Origin: Pedobacter frigiditerrae
Lineage (GTDB): Bacteria > Bacteroidota > Bacteroidia > Sphingobacteriales > Sphingobacteriaceae
Reading direction: 5' to 3'
Length of the DNA stretch: 64,000 nucleotides
Assembly: GCF_004331645.1 (NCBI RefSeq)
Contig: NZ_SJSK01000002.1
Coordinates: 930,001 to 994,000, forward strand
Below are positions 30,068 through 39,877 of the stretch, piece by piece. The notes under the pieces were generated by a model. It was given only the letters and a program-made list of their open reading frames with translations. It was not told the origin of the DNA and did no database searches. Within the stretch, counting starts at the first letter, position 1; each line of letters opens with the position of its first letter. The position numbers and the translations under genes were made by a program.

Positions 30068-31524
30068 TAGTTGATTAAGTTTAGTTGTTCGGTTAACACT
30101 TCTTTATCGTCAAAATGATGTCTAACGCCATTAATTTCTTGGTATTTTTCATGTCCCTTTCCAGCAACCAGGATAATATCTCCAGGTTTGGCGATGTGAC
30201 AAGCAGTTTTAATTGCTTCTTTTCTATCTAAAATGCTCAAGGTTTTCCTTTGGTTAGTTGGAGAAACTCCTTTTTCCATTTCAGCAATAATTTGTTGCGG
30301 ATTTTCAGTTCTAGGATTATCAGAGGTAAGGATTACTTTGTCACTCCAATCACTAGCTACTTGTGCCATGATTGGGCGTTTAGTTTTATCCCTGTCACCA
30401 CCACAACCTAAAACCGTAATTACCTGTTCAGTTCCTTTTCTAATGTTAGCTATAGTGCTTAAAACATTTTGAACCGCATCTGGTGTATGCGCATAATCAA
30501 CTATTCCGATAATGCCTTGTTTAGAAACGGTATAATCAAATCTTCCTTCAGCCCCTGCTAATGTGCTTAAGATGGTTAACACATTTAATTTATCTTCGCC
30601 CAACAAAATGGCAGTACCATACGCGGCTAATAAGTTATAAGCATTAAATGAACCAACCATTTTAAAGAAAACATCAATGTCATCAACGTTTAAGTTTAAG
30701 CCGCTGAATTTATTCTCAATGATTTTTGCTTTAAAATCTGCCATCTGTTTTAAGGCATAAGTCTTTTTACTTGCCTTTGTATTTTGCAGCATTACCATAC
30801 CGTTTTTATCATCAGCATTCGTTAAGGCAAATGATGATTTAGGCAGGTTATCAAAAAACTCTTTTTTAGCTTTTAAGTAGCTATCAAATGTTTTATGAAA
30901 ATCTAAATGGTCATGTGTAATATTAGAAAACACACCTCCAGCAAAAGTTAATCCCGCAATGCGATGTTGAACTACCGCATGAGAACTTACTTCCATAAAA
31001 CCATACTCACATTTCGCTTGCACCATGTCTTGCAATAAAGAATTTAAGGCAATTGGATTTGGTGTGGTATGGGTTGCCGGAATAATATCATCGTTAATGT
31101 GATTTTGTACTGTTGATATTAACCCAACATTGTAGCCCAACTCCCGAAACAATTGGAATAAAAGCGTAGCAATAGTCGTTTTCCCATTGGTACCAGTAAT
31201 ACCAATTATCTTCAATTTTGAAGAAGGATTTCCGTAAAAATTACTAGCTACAATTCCTAAGGCGACTGACGAATTTTGAACTTCTACATAAGTAACACCT
31301 TCAGTTAAATCAGTTGGTAAAGTTTCACAAACAACTACAGTTGCACCTGCAGTAATAGTTTGTTCAATGTATTGATGACCATCTACTGCTGTTCCTTTTA
31401 TGGCAAAAAATAAGGTATCTGGTTTTACCTGACGAGAGTCAAAAGCCAAACTAGCAACCTCTTGATTAGGTTTGTCTGTTAAGCTTTTAATTGATACACC
31501 GTAAAGTAAATCTTGTAACTGCAT
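30067..31524 (-). CDS. murE: UDP-MurNAc-tripeptide synthetase (meso-diaminopimelate-adding)
   Basis: Adds the third stem residue. ATP motif [10 protein letters not shown] is at 111-120; the carbamylated-Lys region and YAHTPDAV are present; TSDNPRTE contains the DNPR signature that selects meso-diaminopimelate over lysine. 485 residues. Placed between ftsI and mraY; murF, which often follows murE in other phyla, is absent from this cluster. Confidence 0.96.
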   Translation of the reverse strand: MQLQDLLYGVSIKSLTDKPNQEVASLAFDSRQVKPDTLFFAIKGTAVDGHQYIEQTITAGATVVVCETLPTDLTEGVTYVEVQNSSVALGIVASNFYGNPSSKLKIIGITGTNGKTTIATLLFQLFRELGYNVGLISTVQNHINDDIIPATHTTPNPIALNSLLQDMVQAKCEYGFMEVSSHAVVQHRIAGLTFAGGVFSNITHDHLDFHKTFDSYLKAKKEFFDNLPKSSFALTNADDKNGMVMLQNTKASKKTYALKQMADFKAKIIENKFSGLNLNVDDIDVFFKMVGSFNAYNLLAAYGTAILLGEDKLNVLTILSTLAGAEGRFDYTVSKQGIIGIVDYAHTPDAVQNVLSTIANIRKGTEQVITVLGCGGDRDKTKRPIMAQVASDWSDKVILTSDNPRTENPQQIIAEMEKGVSPTNQRKTLSILDRKEAIKTACHIAKPGDIILVAGKGHEKYQEINGVRHHFDDKEVLTEQLNLIN

Positions 31525-33630
31525 TTAATTTAATTCTATTTCTACCATTAATCCTTTACCAATTCTACTTCCTGGCAAAATAGATTGGTTGATTACTTTT
31601 CCACTTCCTTTAACTCTGGCCTTTAAGCCAGCATTGCCTACTAAATACATGGCATCTTTTAAACCCATTCCTTTAATATTTGGCATCACCCCTTTTGTAG
31701 GTGTATTTTCTTCGTATGCTATTCCATTACTGGTATCAGCAGAGTTAAAATATGCTGATTTTGCAGCGTAAAGTGCTTTAATTCCAAAAGCATTATAAAC
31801 TTGTTTGGTAGCTTTGCTTTGCCCAGCTTTAGCTTCTGGTGCAGTTGTATTACCCACCATGTTTTGTTTCACACTGTTATACATGGTCACATCGCCAGCA
31901 TAAATGCGGTCTGCAATTTTTCTAAACACAGGACCAGAAACCAATGCACCATAATACTCGCCTATAGGGTCGTTAATTACTACAATCATAGAATATTTAG
32001 GTTTTTCTGCCGGAAAATAACCAACAAAAGAGGCTTGATATTGCTTTTTAGCTTTATAACCTAAATTATCATCAGCAACCTGAGCAGTACCCGTTTTACC
32101 TGCAATTTGGTACAATGGATTATATACAATCTGTTTCCCACTACCATTTAAAACTACTCCCTCTAACATGCTCTTAATCTTACTTAAAGTTTCATCAGAA
32201 CAAATTTTTTCATTTATCACACGTGCTTTAAATTGCTCAATAGGATTGCCCAATCTTCTAATTTCCTTTACAAAAATTGGCGCTAAATATTTTCCATTGT
32301 TAGCTACTGCATTATAAAATGAAAGTAATTTTAATGGGGTTAATTGCATTTCATAACCATAAGCCATTTGCGGCAAGGTCATGTTCTTATTCCAGCTTTT
32401 ATTGGTTTTAGGGTTTTTAACAACTGGCTGTGCCTCTCCACTAATCTGCAATTTCATTTTTTCATTGAGGTGCCAATCATATAAGTGATTCGTGAATTTT
32501 ATAGGGTTGTTACCATAATGCTTATTGATCAGCTGAGCTACAGCAGAGTTTGAAGATTGCTCAAAAGCTCTTTTCACCGTTACCGTACCAATACTTCCGT
32601 GAGAGTCTTTTATCGTATGTCCACCTGGCAGTCTATAATTTTCTGTTCCAATTAATGTATTGGTGTCAACCATTTTATCTTCCAACAAAGCCATATAAGA
32701 AGCTAATTTGAAAGTAGATCCAGGGTCTTGATTACCCGCAATTGCATAATTAAAGTTCTCTTTATAAACACCCTCTTCAACCCTAGTATAATTGGCAACA
32801 GCTCTAACTTCGCCAGTGGCAACTTCCATTACAATTACTGCCCCATGATGCGCCTTACTTCTTATCAATCCTTCTTTTAATGCATTTTGGGCTAAGTCTT
32901 GCATATTGATATCAATTGTTGAAATGATATCAGCTCCATCCTTAGGCGCAACCTCTGCTTCGTTGTTAACGGGAATCCACACACCACCACTAATCCGCTG
33001 CATGATTTGTTTACCACTCTCCCCGTTAATGTAATTTCCGTAAGCACCTTCTAATCCAACTGGATTTTTTACATTCTCGTTTAAATAGCCAATTGTTCTT
33101 TGAGCTAGGTCTTTAAATGGCAAAATGCGTTTATTCTGCTGAATAGCCATTAAACCCCCAGTATATTTCCCGATATTGAACAGTGGGAATTTTCTAATGA
33201 TTTTTAGATCCTGGTAAGTAACTTTACGCTTAATTAGCACGTAACGAGAACTGTCTTGTCTAGCTTTACGTAAAAACCTTGAGTAATCCTTCGCACTTTT
33301 ATCTCCAAAAAATTGAGACAATTTCATTGCCAAAGAATCTACCTTGCCATTAAAAACTTCATCCTTCTGAATTCCTCCAGCCAACATATCCATCCTTAAT
33401 TCATATTCAGGAACAGAAGTAGCTAATAAACTGCCATCAACAGAATAAATATTCCCTCTGGCTGCTTCAATATCAAATTCTTTGGTAGAAAGACTATCAG
33501 CCATTGCTTTCCATTTATGGCCTTGGATAAACTGAACATCGCCTAAGCGTAACAATACAGCAAAGGCGAACAGTACAATTAACCCGAAAGCTAAGTACAC
33601 ACGCAGTAATATATTTGCTCTAATGTTCAT
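31525..33630 (-). CDS. ftsI: FtsI-type penicillin-binding protein (PBP3) with PASTA domain
   Basis: Septal transpeptidase anchored by one N-terminal helix (about residues 7-27). A dimerisation domain precedes the transpeptidase domain with SxxK in PGSTFKLASY, SxN in SSNSAVA and KTG in AGKTGTAQV. The C-terminal 60 residues (GVMPNIKGMGLKDAMYLVGN onward) are a PASTA domain, normal for Bacteroidota FtsI. The ATG at 33630 is preferred over TTG at 33642; it overlaps the ftsL end by 11 bases. Confidence 0.95.
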   Translation of the reverse strand: MNIRANILLRVYLAFGLIVLFAFAVLLRLGDVQFIQGHKWKAMADSLSTKEFDIEAARGNIYSVDGSLLATSVPEYELRMDMLAGGIQKDEVFNGKVDSLAMKLSQFFGDKSAKDYSRFLRKARQDSSRYVLIKRKVTYQDLKIIRKFPLFNIGKYTGGLMAIQQNKRILPFKDLAQRTIGYLNENVKNPVGLEGAYGNYINGESGKQIMQRISGGVWIPVNNEAEVAPKDGADIISTIDINMQDLAQNALKEGLIRSKAHHGAVIVMEVATGEVRAVANYTRVEEGVYKENFNYAIAGNQDPGSTFKLASYMALLEDKMVDTNTLIGTENYRLPGGHTIKDSHGSIGTVTVKRAFEQSSNSAVAQLINKHYGNNPIKFTNHLYDWHLNEKMKLQISGEAQPVVKNPKTNKSWNKNMTLPQMAYGYEMQLTPLKLLSFYNAVANNGKYLAPIFVKEIRRLGNPIEQFKARVINEKICSDETLSKIKSMLEGVVLNGSGKQIVYNPLYQIAGKTGTAQVADDNLGYKAKKQYQASFVGYFPAEKPKYSMIVVINDPIGEYYGALVSGPVFRKIADRIYAGDVTMYNSVKQNMVGNTTAPEAKAGQSKATKQVYNAFGIKALYAAKSAYFNSADTSNGIAYEENTPTKGVMPNIKGMGLKDAMYLVGNAGLKARVKGSGKVINQSILPGSRIGKGLMVEIELN

Positions 33631-34048
33631 TCGTTGATACAACTATTTTTTTTGGTGGTTCTATTAATGCTTTTAAACCTAAAGTGTCAACCTTTGCTTC
33701 TACTTCAGTTTGTTTGCTTTTGAACATCAAATCAGCTTTTAACGATTTGTATTCCCAGCTTAATTCTTTTACTTCTTTATTTAACCTATCTATATCACGT
33801 ATATTTCTAACTGCCATATGGCTATTAGCGATGTAAACCATCCCCAACACACATAAGAAGATTAAATATGGCAACACTCCTGTTGCCGATTCCTTACTCA
33901 CCACGCCTTCCGTAAACAACTTTCTAAAAAAAGCAGTTGCCGCCCCATCTTCTTTAGGTACTTTCGGTTCTTCAGGAGTTTCTAATTCCCTTTGGGCACG
34001 CAATTCTTCCTCTTGCTCTTCTATCCTTTTTCTGAATTGGTTATTCAT
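33620..34048 (-). CDS. ftsL: FtsL-like divisome membrane protein
   Basis: A 142-residue protein with a charged cytoplasmic N-terminus (about 60 residues, Glu/Arg-rich), one membrane helix (about 63-80, LPYLIFLCVLGMVYIANS) and a periplasmic coiled coil with heptad-like spacing (IRDIDRLNKEVKELSWEY). Placement between rsmH and ftsI is that of ftsL. It would form a complex with FtsQ and a DivIC partner. The sequence itself is poorly conserved, so the call leans on topology and position. Confidence 0.82.
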   Translation of the reverse strand: MNNQFRKRIEEQEEELRAQRELETPEEPKVPKEDGAATAFFRKLFTEGVVSKESATGVLPYLIFLCVLGMVYIANSHMAVRNIRDIDRLNKEVKELSWEYKSLKADLMFKSKQTEVEAKVDTLGLKALIEPPKKIVVSTNEH

Positions 34049-34950
34049 ATTCTTTCTCCAACTCTTAATTTTGCACTTCTAGCACGGCTATTTCTAGCCA
34101 ACTCCTCATCATTAGCAATAACCGCTTTTCTTGTTATAGATTTAAAGGGCTTTTGCTCATTTCCAAAAAAATCCTTCTCTACTTCACCCCTAAATTTTCC
34201 TTTGGCAATAAAATTCTTAACCGGCCTATCTTCCAATGAATGATAAGACATGACCACCAAACGGCCTCCCGGCTTTAAAACAGCAGCTGTTTGCTCCAAA
34301 AAACTCTCTAAAACCTCTATTTCTGCATTTACCTCTATGCGCAATGCCTGAAACACCTGCGCCATGTATTTATTCTCTTTTCCTTTCGGGATGTGAGCCG
34401 CAATCATAGCTTTGAAATCCGCCAATGTTGCTATCGGCTTGTTCATGCGAGAAGCCACAATAGTTGCGGCTAATGATTTAGCATTTTTTACCTCACCATA
34501 AATACCGAAGATTTTATGCAATTTATCTTCAGCATAAGTATTTAAAACGATAGCCGCAGTCAACGGACGATGTTTGTCCATCCTCATGTCTAAATCAGCA
34601 TCAAACCGAATAGAAAATCCACGACTAGGTTCATTAAATTGATGAGAAGAAACACCCAAATCAGCTAAAATGCCATCAACAGCTCTGTAACCCAGCAAAC
34701 GCAGGTTGTTTTTTAGAAAGCCAAAATTTTGATCGATAAATACGAAACGAGGATCATCAATTTTATTTCTTTGCGCATCCGGATCCTGATCAAAAGCAAT
34801 CAGCACACCATCCTTGCCCAGTTTTTTTAATATTTCTTTTGAGTGACCACCGCCACCAAAAGTAACATCAACATATACGCCAGAAGGATTAATATTCAAT
34901 CCATCAATACATTCTTGCAACAGGACAGGAACATGATAACTATCTTCCAT
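34045..34950 (-). CDS. rsmH: 16S rRNA (cytosine-1402-N4)-methyltransferase
   Basis: SAM-dependent methyltransferase acting on the ribosomal P site. 301 residues. Motifs: YHVPVLLQECIDGL, SAM-binding DVTFGGGGHS, DLGVSSHQFNEPSRGFS, and VVMSYHSLEDRPVKNF with the RSAKLR end. It overlaps mraZ by 11 bases and ftsL by 4 bases (ATGA). Confidence 0.97.
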   Translation of the reverse strand: MEDSYHVPVLLQECIDGLNINPSGVYVDVTFGGGGHSKEILKKLGKDGVLIAFDQDPDAQRNKIDDPRFVFIDQNFGFLKNNLRLLGYRAVDGILADLGVSSHQFNEPSRGFSIRFDADLDMRMDKHRPLTAAIVLNTYAEDKLHKIFGIYGEVKNAKSLAATIVASRMNKPIATLADFKAMIAAHIPKGKENKYMAQVFQALRIEVNAEIEVLESFLEQTAAVLKPGGRLVVMSYHSLEDRPVKNFIAKGKFRGEVEKDFFGNEQKPFKSITRKAVIANDEELARNSRARSAKLRVGERI

Positions 34951-35410
34951 CTTCTTCCCTCCTATTTTTATTTCCCATCACTTCTTCCGCAAGATTGGCG
35001 AAGTTATCTGGCTCATTGTCCAACAAATCATCATAAGCAGCCTTATCCCAAACTTCAATTTTATCAAACTGGCAAGCTAAAACCACATCTGCATTAATAC
35101 CAGCAAACTCTAATAAAGATTTCGGCAAAAGCACCCTGCCAGAAGCATCTAAACTTAATTCTGTTGCACCGCGAGTAAAAAAACGGATAAAGTCTCTTGT
35201 TTTTTTCTCGTATTGATTAAGCTTACTTAGCTCAGCAACAATATCTTGGTAAACTTTTTTAGGATAAATAACCAAGTGTTTTTCGAAACCACGATTCACG
35301 ACCAAGCCGTCTTGCTCTACACTAGGCAATTGCTTTTTTAGATTCGAAGGCACCATCAAGCGTCCCTTCGCATCTAACTTACAATCAAATTCTCCTATTA
35401 GCTGAATCAT
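34940..35410 (-). CDS. mraZ: Transcriptional regulator MraZ
   Basis: A 156-residue protein with two SpoVT/AbrB-like beta domains, each with a DxxGR-type loop: DAKGRLMVP (about 12-20) and DASGRVLLPKSL in the second half. MraZ is known to form a ring that binds spaced GTGG-type repeats upstream of its own gene and to control the dcw operon. Three such boxes, 10 bp apart, lie about 45-70 bases upstream here. First gene of the cluster. Confidence 0.95.
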   Translation of the reverse strand: MIQLIGEFDCKLDAKGRLMVPSNLKKQLPSVEQDGLVVNRGFEKHLVIYPKKVYQDIVAELSKLNQYEKKTRDFIRFFTRGATELSLDASGRVLLPKSLLEFAGINADVVLACQFDKIEVWDKAAYDDLLDNEPDNFANLAEEVMGNKNRREEDGR

Positions 35411-35455
35411 TTTACCACCAACACTTTTTATGTAGTGTAAAAATAAATACTTCTA

Positions 35456-35479
35456 CCACAAATCCCCACATTCTACCAC
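35456..35479 (-). promoter_or_regulatory. MraZ operator: three GTGG boxes at exact 10-bp spacing
   Basis: On the minus strand GTGGTAGAAT, GTGGGGATTT and GTGGTAGAAG follow each other without a break, placing GTGG at 35476-35479, 35466-35469 and 35456-35459. Direct GTGG-type repeats at about 10-bp steps upstream of mraZ are the known MraZ binding pattern. A candidate promoter overlaps the downstream edge. Confidence 0.75.
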
Positions 35480-35572
35480 AAAAAGTTTTCAACATATTAC
35501 TTTTCTCCATTTTGTCCCACTTTTAGTGATTTCTCGATGAAAATCTGGTGGGAGAGAAAAAAGAAGTCTTGC

Positions 35573-36088
35573 CATCCGATGAATATAACAGACCATGAAC
35601 GGTTCATCGGATGACTAATGGGTAATCACCAGAATGGCATTTAGTAGTCGTCCGATGAGATTGGCAGGTAGCTTTATACTTATTGGATGACCGAGTGAAC
35701 TATTGTCATCCGATGAATATAACAGACCATAAAAGGTTCATCGGATGACTAATGGGTAATCTCTAGAATGGCATTTAGTAGTCGTCCGATGAGATTGGCA
35801 GGTAGCTTTATACTTATTGGATGACCGAGTGAACTATTGTCATCCGATGAATATAACAGACCATGAAAGGTTCATCGGATGACTAACTAGATAATCTTCA
35901 TAAACCTTTGTAGTCGTCCGATGAGATTGGCAGGACGACTTATAATCATCGGATGACGGAGCAGTCTATTGTCATCCGATGAATATAGCAAACCATGAAC
36001 GGTTCATCGGATGACTAACTAGATAATCTTCATAAACCTTTGTAGTCATCCGATGAGATTTGCAGGGCGCATATACTCATCGGATGAC
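35573..36088. repeat. REP array, eight hairpin units, left of the RAYT gene
   Basis: Two unit types alternate. Type A (GTCATCCGATGAA ... TTCATCGGATGAC, about 45 bases): 35573-35615, 35705-35749, 35839-35883, 35971-36015. Type B (GTCGTCCGATGAGATTGGCA ... ATCGGATGAC or TATTGGATGAC): 35647-35691, 35781-35825, 35913-35957, 36045-36088. Each A folds on itself through a stem of about 12-13 bp. A-B pairs recur about every 134 bp. Linkers come in two versions, one (TAATGGGTAATC...) for the first two pairs and one (TAACTAGATAATCTTC...) for the last two, so pairs were copied as blocks. Confidence 0.92.
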
Positions 36089-36135
36089 GGAGTTTATTTT
36101 GATATAGAGAGAATTATTCTTATCATTATTTACCT

Positions 36136-36711
36136 ATGGAATTTATTGAAGACAGCATCTATCATATTTATAATAGAGGCAATAACAGGCAGCAAATATT
36201 TTTCACTGACGAAAATTACCTATTCTTTTTAGAAAAGATAAGAAGTGGATTTAGTTTACATTGTGAAATTTTATCTTATTGTTTAATGCCGAATCATTTC
36301 CATTTTATTGTTTTGATTAAGAGCAAGGAGGATGGAAGAATAAGGGATTTAAATAGTGCAATTGCTATTATTCTTCGCTCCTACACAAGGGCAGTACAAA
36401 AACAAGAGAATTTTACTGGCTCACTTTTCCAACAAAAAACAAAAGCTAAAAAATTAGTTGGCAATGTAAATGAAACAGTAAGCTATTTATCAATCTGCGC
36501 TCATTATATACATCAAAACCCATTAAAGGCTGGACTTGTTAAAATACTAAAGGATTGGAAATATTCTTCTTATCCAGATTATGTTGGATTAAGAAATGGA
36601 TCTTTGTGTAACAGGGAATTATTTTATGCATTTGCAGGAATAAGCAAAGAGCAGTTTTTAATTGAGAGTGAAACTTTAGTGTCTGAAAAACTTCAAAAGG
36701 ATTTATTTTAG
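36136..36711 (+). CDS. REP-associated tyrosine transposase (RAYT, IS200/IS605-like HUH)
   Basis: A 191-residue Y1 transposase. Seen: YHIYNRGNNRQQIFF at the start; LMPNHFHFIVLI, the histidine metal-binding motif (HFH form of HUH); and SYTRAVQKQENFTGSLFQQK, holding the likely catalytic Tyr. RAYTs are single-copy, host-tied relatives of IS200 that process REP hairpins. Six A/B unit pairs flank the gene (four upstream, two downstream), and the first downstream unit begins 2 bases after the TAG stop. It is opposite in direction to the surrounding dcw and pgk genes. Confidence 0.9.
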   Translation: MEFIEDSIYHIYNRGNNRQQIFFTDENYLFFLEKIRSGFSLHCEILSYCLMPNHFHFIVLIKSKEDGRIRDLNSAIAIILRSYTRAVQKQENFTGSLFQQKTKAKKLVGNVNETVSYLSICAHYIHQNPLKAGLVKILKDWKYSSYPDYVGLRNGSLCNRELFYAFAGISKEQFLIESETLVSEKLQKDLF

Positions 36712-36713
36712 TA

Positions 36714-36966
36714 GTCATCCGATGAATATAGCAAACCATGAAAGGTTCATCGGATGACTAACTAGATAATCTTCATAAACCTTTGTAGTCGTCCGATGAG
36801 ATTGGCAGGACGACTTATAATCATCGGATGACGGAGCAGTCTATTGTCATCCGATGAATATAGCAAACCATGAACGGTTCATCGGATGACTAACCTTGAA
36901 ACCACCTTGAGTTGTCTCATTAGTCGTCCGATGAGATTGGCAGGGAGCAGATACTCATCGGATGAC
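36714..36966. repeat. REP array, four hairpin units, right of the RAYT gene
   Basis: Type A at 36714-36758 and 36846-36890, type B at 36788-36832 and 36923-36966, same alternation as on the left. The last unit ends 10 bases before the pgk stop, so the array may also act as the 3' end of the pgk message. Confidence 0.9.
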
Positions 36967-36976
36967 AGATTTTTTT

Positions 36977-38167
36977 CTAACTCATGATCGCCTTAACACC
37001 TGGCAATTCTTTACCTTCCATGTATTCTAATAAAGCGCCACCACCGGTAGAAACATAACTTACTTCATCTTCTAAGCCAAATTTTGCGATGGCCGCAGCA
37101 GAATCACCACCACCTATTAAAGAGAAAGCACCATTTTTTGTTGCGTCAACTACCGCATCGGCAACAGCTCTTGTACCTTGCTCAAAGTTTGCCATTTCAA
37201 AAACACCCATTGGGCCATTCCATAAAAGGGTTTTAGAGTTTTTAATAGTTTCGGCAAATAATTCGGCTGTTTTTGAACCGATATCTAAGCCCATCCAATC
37301 AGCAGGAATTTTACCAGTATCTACTTGGTCTTTAGAAGCCTCATTATCAAATTTATCAGCTATTATCGTATCTAACGGAAGGATTAAATTAACGCCTTTT
37401 GCTTTTGCCTTATCTAACAACTCTAGGCAAAGCGCCATTCTATCTTCTTCTAAAAGTGAAGTTCCTATTTCTCCACCTTGTGCCTTAGCAAAAGTGTAAG
37501 CCATTCCGCCGCCAATAATTAAATTATCAACCTTATCTAATAGACTTTCGATCAATAAAATTTTATCTGAAACCTTTGCTCCCCCCATGATTGCGGTAAA
37601 TGGTTTTGCCGCACCGTGATTTACCTTTTCAGCATTTTTCAACTCCTCAGCCATTAAGTAACCGAAATATTTAGCATCTGGAAAAAATTGCGCCACAATA
37701 GTTGTAGAAGCGTGCGCACGATGAGCCGTTCCGAATGCATCATTCACAAAAACATTTCCCAATTTAGATAAAGCTTCAGCAAATTTCACATCTCCCTTTT
37801 CTTCCTCAGGATGGAAACGAAGATTTTCTAACAAAAGCACTTCTCCTGCTAAAAGGTTTTTTGCTTTACTCTCTGCATCTTCGCCAATACAATCTTCAGC
37901 AAACTTCACGGTTAAATCTAATATCTTAGATAAATCACCTAAAATGTGCTTTAAAGAATATTTATCTTCTGGACCACCTTTTGGCCTACCTAAATGCGAC
38001 ATTAACACTACCGAGCCACCATCATTTAATATTTTATTAATAGTTGGCAATGCAGCACGCATTCTTTTATCATCGGTAATATTAAAATCTTTATCTAAAG
38101 GCACGTTAAAATCTACCCTTATTAATGCTTTTTTATCCTTAAAATTTAATTGGTCTATTGTGTTCAT
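36977..38167 (-). CDS. pgk: Phosphoglycerate kinase
   Basis: Glycolytic enzyme making ATP from 1,3-bisphosphoglycerate. 396 residues. N-terminal substrate motif [34 protein letters not shown]-terminal nucleotide motifs [18 protein letters not shown] and [13 protein letters not shown]. It follows a GNAT gene 3 bases after that gene's stop, and gap lies just before, forming a gap-GNAT-pgk unit. Confidence 0.97.
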   Translation of the reverse strand: MNTIDQLNFKDKKALIRVDFNVPLDKDFNITDDKRMRAALPTINKILNDGGSVVLMSHLGRPKGGPEDKYSLKHILGDLSKILDLTVKFAEDCIGEDAESKAKNLLAGEVLLLENLRFHPEEEKGDVKFAEALSKLGNVFVNDAFGTAHRAHASTTIVAQFFPDAKYFGYLMAEELKNAEKVNHGAAKPFTAIMGGAKVSDKILLIESLLDKVDNLIIGGGMAYTFAKAQGGEIGTSLLEEDRMALCLELLDKAKAKGVNLILPLDTIIADKFDNEASKDQVDTGKIPADWMGLDIGSKTAELFAETIKNSKTLLWNGPMGVFEMANFEQGTRAVADAVVDATKNGAFSLIGGGDSAAAIAKFGLEDEVSYVSTGGGALLEYMEGKELPGVKAIMS

Positions 38168-38170
38168 ATT

Positions 38171-38602
38171 TTAGTATAAGTTTAAAATCATTTCGTAATG
38201 TGGTCCCACGCCTGCTATTTCAAATTCTTCACCAACTAAATCAAATCCAAGTTTTTGATAAAATTTAATGGCCGAAGTTCTGGCGTTACACCATATATAT
38301 TGTGCTTTTGTTTTTTTAATATATTCAATGGCAAATTCAACTAATTGTTTGCCATAACCTTTTCCTAAAAATGGAGTATCTGTTGCCATTCCACGTAATT
38401 GATAACCCAATTCTACCTTGTCTTTATAATTTTTAGGGAAAAAAGAGGCTATTGTGGCAATCTCATCACCCACATAAAAAGCCAAATGAAATGCGCCTTC
38501 AACCTTATCTGTAGGAAAAACGCAATCCTCCAATGGCATTCCATTTCTTAAAACCTTACTTCTAAGGCCTAATGTAAGTTCTGTAGGTATAAATTTAACC
38601 AT
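38171..38602 (-). CDS. GNAT family N-acetyltransferase
   Basis: A 143-residue acetyltransferase. The acetyl-CoA pyrophosphate loop is LGKGYGKQLVEFAI (R/Q-x-x-G-x-G/A form), and the C-terminal CNARTSAIKFYQKLGFDLVG is typical of GNAT motif B. The substrate is unknown. It lies inside a glycolytic operon between gap and pgk, with a 3-base gap to pgk, so it is co-expressed with them; a role in acetylating a glycolytic protein or metabolite is speculation. Confidence 0.85.
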   Translation of the reverse strand: MVKFIPTELTLGLRSKVLRNGMPLEDCVFPTDKVEGAFHLAFYVGDEIATIASFFPKNYKDKVELGYQLRGMATDTPFLGKGYGKQLVEFAIEYIKKTKAQYIWCNARTSAIKFYQKLGFDLVGEEFEIAGVGPHYEMILNLY

Positions 38603-38649
38603 TTCTTAAGTATATAGTACCTAGTAGTTAGTATAAATTAGCTAGACAC

Positions 38650-39651
38650 TCAATTAATGGATTTAGCTTTTTCAATTTTTTCTACTAAATCAACTAATCT
38701 ATTTGAGTAGCCCGATTCATTATCATACCAACCCACTACTTTTACCAAATCACCTACAATAGAGGTAAGTTGTGCATCAAATATACAAGAATGTGTGTTA
38801 TTGATGATATCAACTGATACGATTGGGTCTTCTGTATATTCAATTATTGAGCTATATGCTCCATCAGCAGCTTTTTTAAATGCTCTATTTATTTCTTCGA
38901 TGGTAGTTTTGCGCTTAAGTAAGCAAGTAAAATCTGTTAACGAACCATTTAAAACAGGAACACGAATTCCTGCACCCCCAAGTCGCCCTTCTAGATGAGG
39001 AAAAATATTGGTAATCGCTTTAGCAGCACCTGTTGTGGTGGGAATAATTGAAGATGATGCTGCTCTGGCCCTACGTAAATCGTTGTGTGGCGAATCATGA
39101 AGGTTTTGATCGCCTGTCATAGAGTGGATTGTGGTGATATAACCTTCTTCTACACCCCAATTATCATCTAAAATTTTAACCATTGGCGCTACATTATTTG
39201 TAGTACATGAAGCATTTGATAAAATTGGTGCCGACAGGTCAATTTGATCATCGTTTACCCCAATTACAATCATTGGAATATCCTTATCGCTTGCAGGCGC
39301 AGAAATCAGTACCTGCTTGGCTCCTGCTGCTAAATGTAAGGTAGCACCTGCCTTGTTAGCAAACTTACCAGTAGCCTCTATCACCAAATCTATTTCTAAT
39401 GCTTTCCACGGCAGTTGACCAGGATTAGCATTTGATAAGATCTTTATCTTTTTGCCATCAACAATCAAAAAATCGTCCTCATGAGAAACAATTCCTTTGT
39501 AAACACCATGAACCGAATCATATTTAAAAAGATGAGCAAGTGTTGCTGGTGCAGTCAAATCATTTATAGCAACCACATTTAATTGGCGTTCTATTGCTGT
39601 GCGTAAGAAAGTACGACCAATTCTGCCAAAACCATTTATAGCGATGTTCAT
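38650..39651 (-). CDS. gap: Glyceraldehyde-3-phosphate dehydrogenase, type I
   Basis: Oxidises glyceraldehyde 3-phosphate with NAD(P) and phosphate. 333 residues. NAD-binding GFGRIGRTFLR, catalytic Cys149 in SNASCTTN, GRLGGAGIRVPV and the C-terminal WYDNESGYSNR. First gene of the gap-GNAT-pgk unit. A -7 box ends 4 bases before the ATG, predicting an mRNA with almost no leader, which is notable for a gene expected to be highly expressed. Confidence 0.97.
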   Translation of the reverse strand: MNIAINGFGRIGRTFLRTAIERQLNVVAINDLTAPATLAHLFKYDSVHGVYKGIVSHEDDFLIVDGKKIKILSNANPGQLPWKALEIDLVIEATGKFANKAGATLHLAAGAKQVLISAPASDKDIPMIVIGVNDDQIDLSAPILSNASCTTNNVAPMVKILDDNWGVEEGYITTIHSMTGDQNLHDSPHNDLRRARAASSSIIPTTTGAAKAITNIFPHLEGRLGGAGIRVPVLNGSLTDFTCLLKRKTTIEEINRAFKKAADGAYSSIIEYTEDPIVSVDIINNTHSCIFDAQLTSIVGDLVKVVGWYDNESGYSNRLVDLVEKIEKAKSIN

Positions 39652-39655
39652 TTGG

Positions 39656-39663
39656 CAAAACTA
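39656..39663 (-). promoter_or_regulatory. -7 box of gap, 4 bases before the ATG
   Basis: TAGTTTTG on the minus strand fits TAnnTTTG exactly; CCAA separates it from the gap ATG at 39651. Confidence 0.5.
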
Positions 39664-39689
39664 CCTATATTCTTTTAAAGGAGTGAAAA

Positions 39690-39877
39690 ATAGTTGTTCG
39701 TTGGACGTTGTTCGTTGTTCTTTGACCGTTATTCGTTGTTTGTTGTTTGTTGGACGACAAACGGTAAACGACAGACGATGGACGACAAACGAGGGACGTT
39801 GTTCGTTGAGCGTTGTTCGTTGTTTGCGGGACGAAAAACGACAGACGAAAAACGATGGGCGACAGACGACAAACGAT
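39690..39877. repeat. Variable 7-bp-period array (CGTTGTT / ACGACAA type), left of the pseudogene
   Basis: Built of CGTTG-rich units on the left, then their complement (ACGACAA, ACGATGG, ACGACAG, ACGAAAA, each 7 bases), and the same two blocks again. It can therefore fold into two large imperfect hairpins. Short ORFs across it have repetitive, implausible translations. It ends at the stop of the four-helix-bundle pseudogene. Confidence 0.8.

Noticed and set aside
35573..36966. CRISPR-like regular repeats
   Set aside because: Repeat units are self-complementary REP hairpins, linkers repeat among themselves instead of being unique spacers, and the gene between them is a RAYT, not a cas gene.
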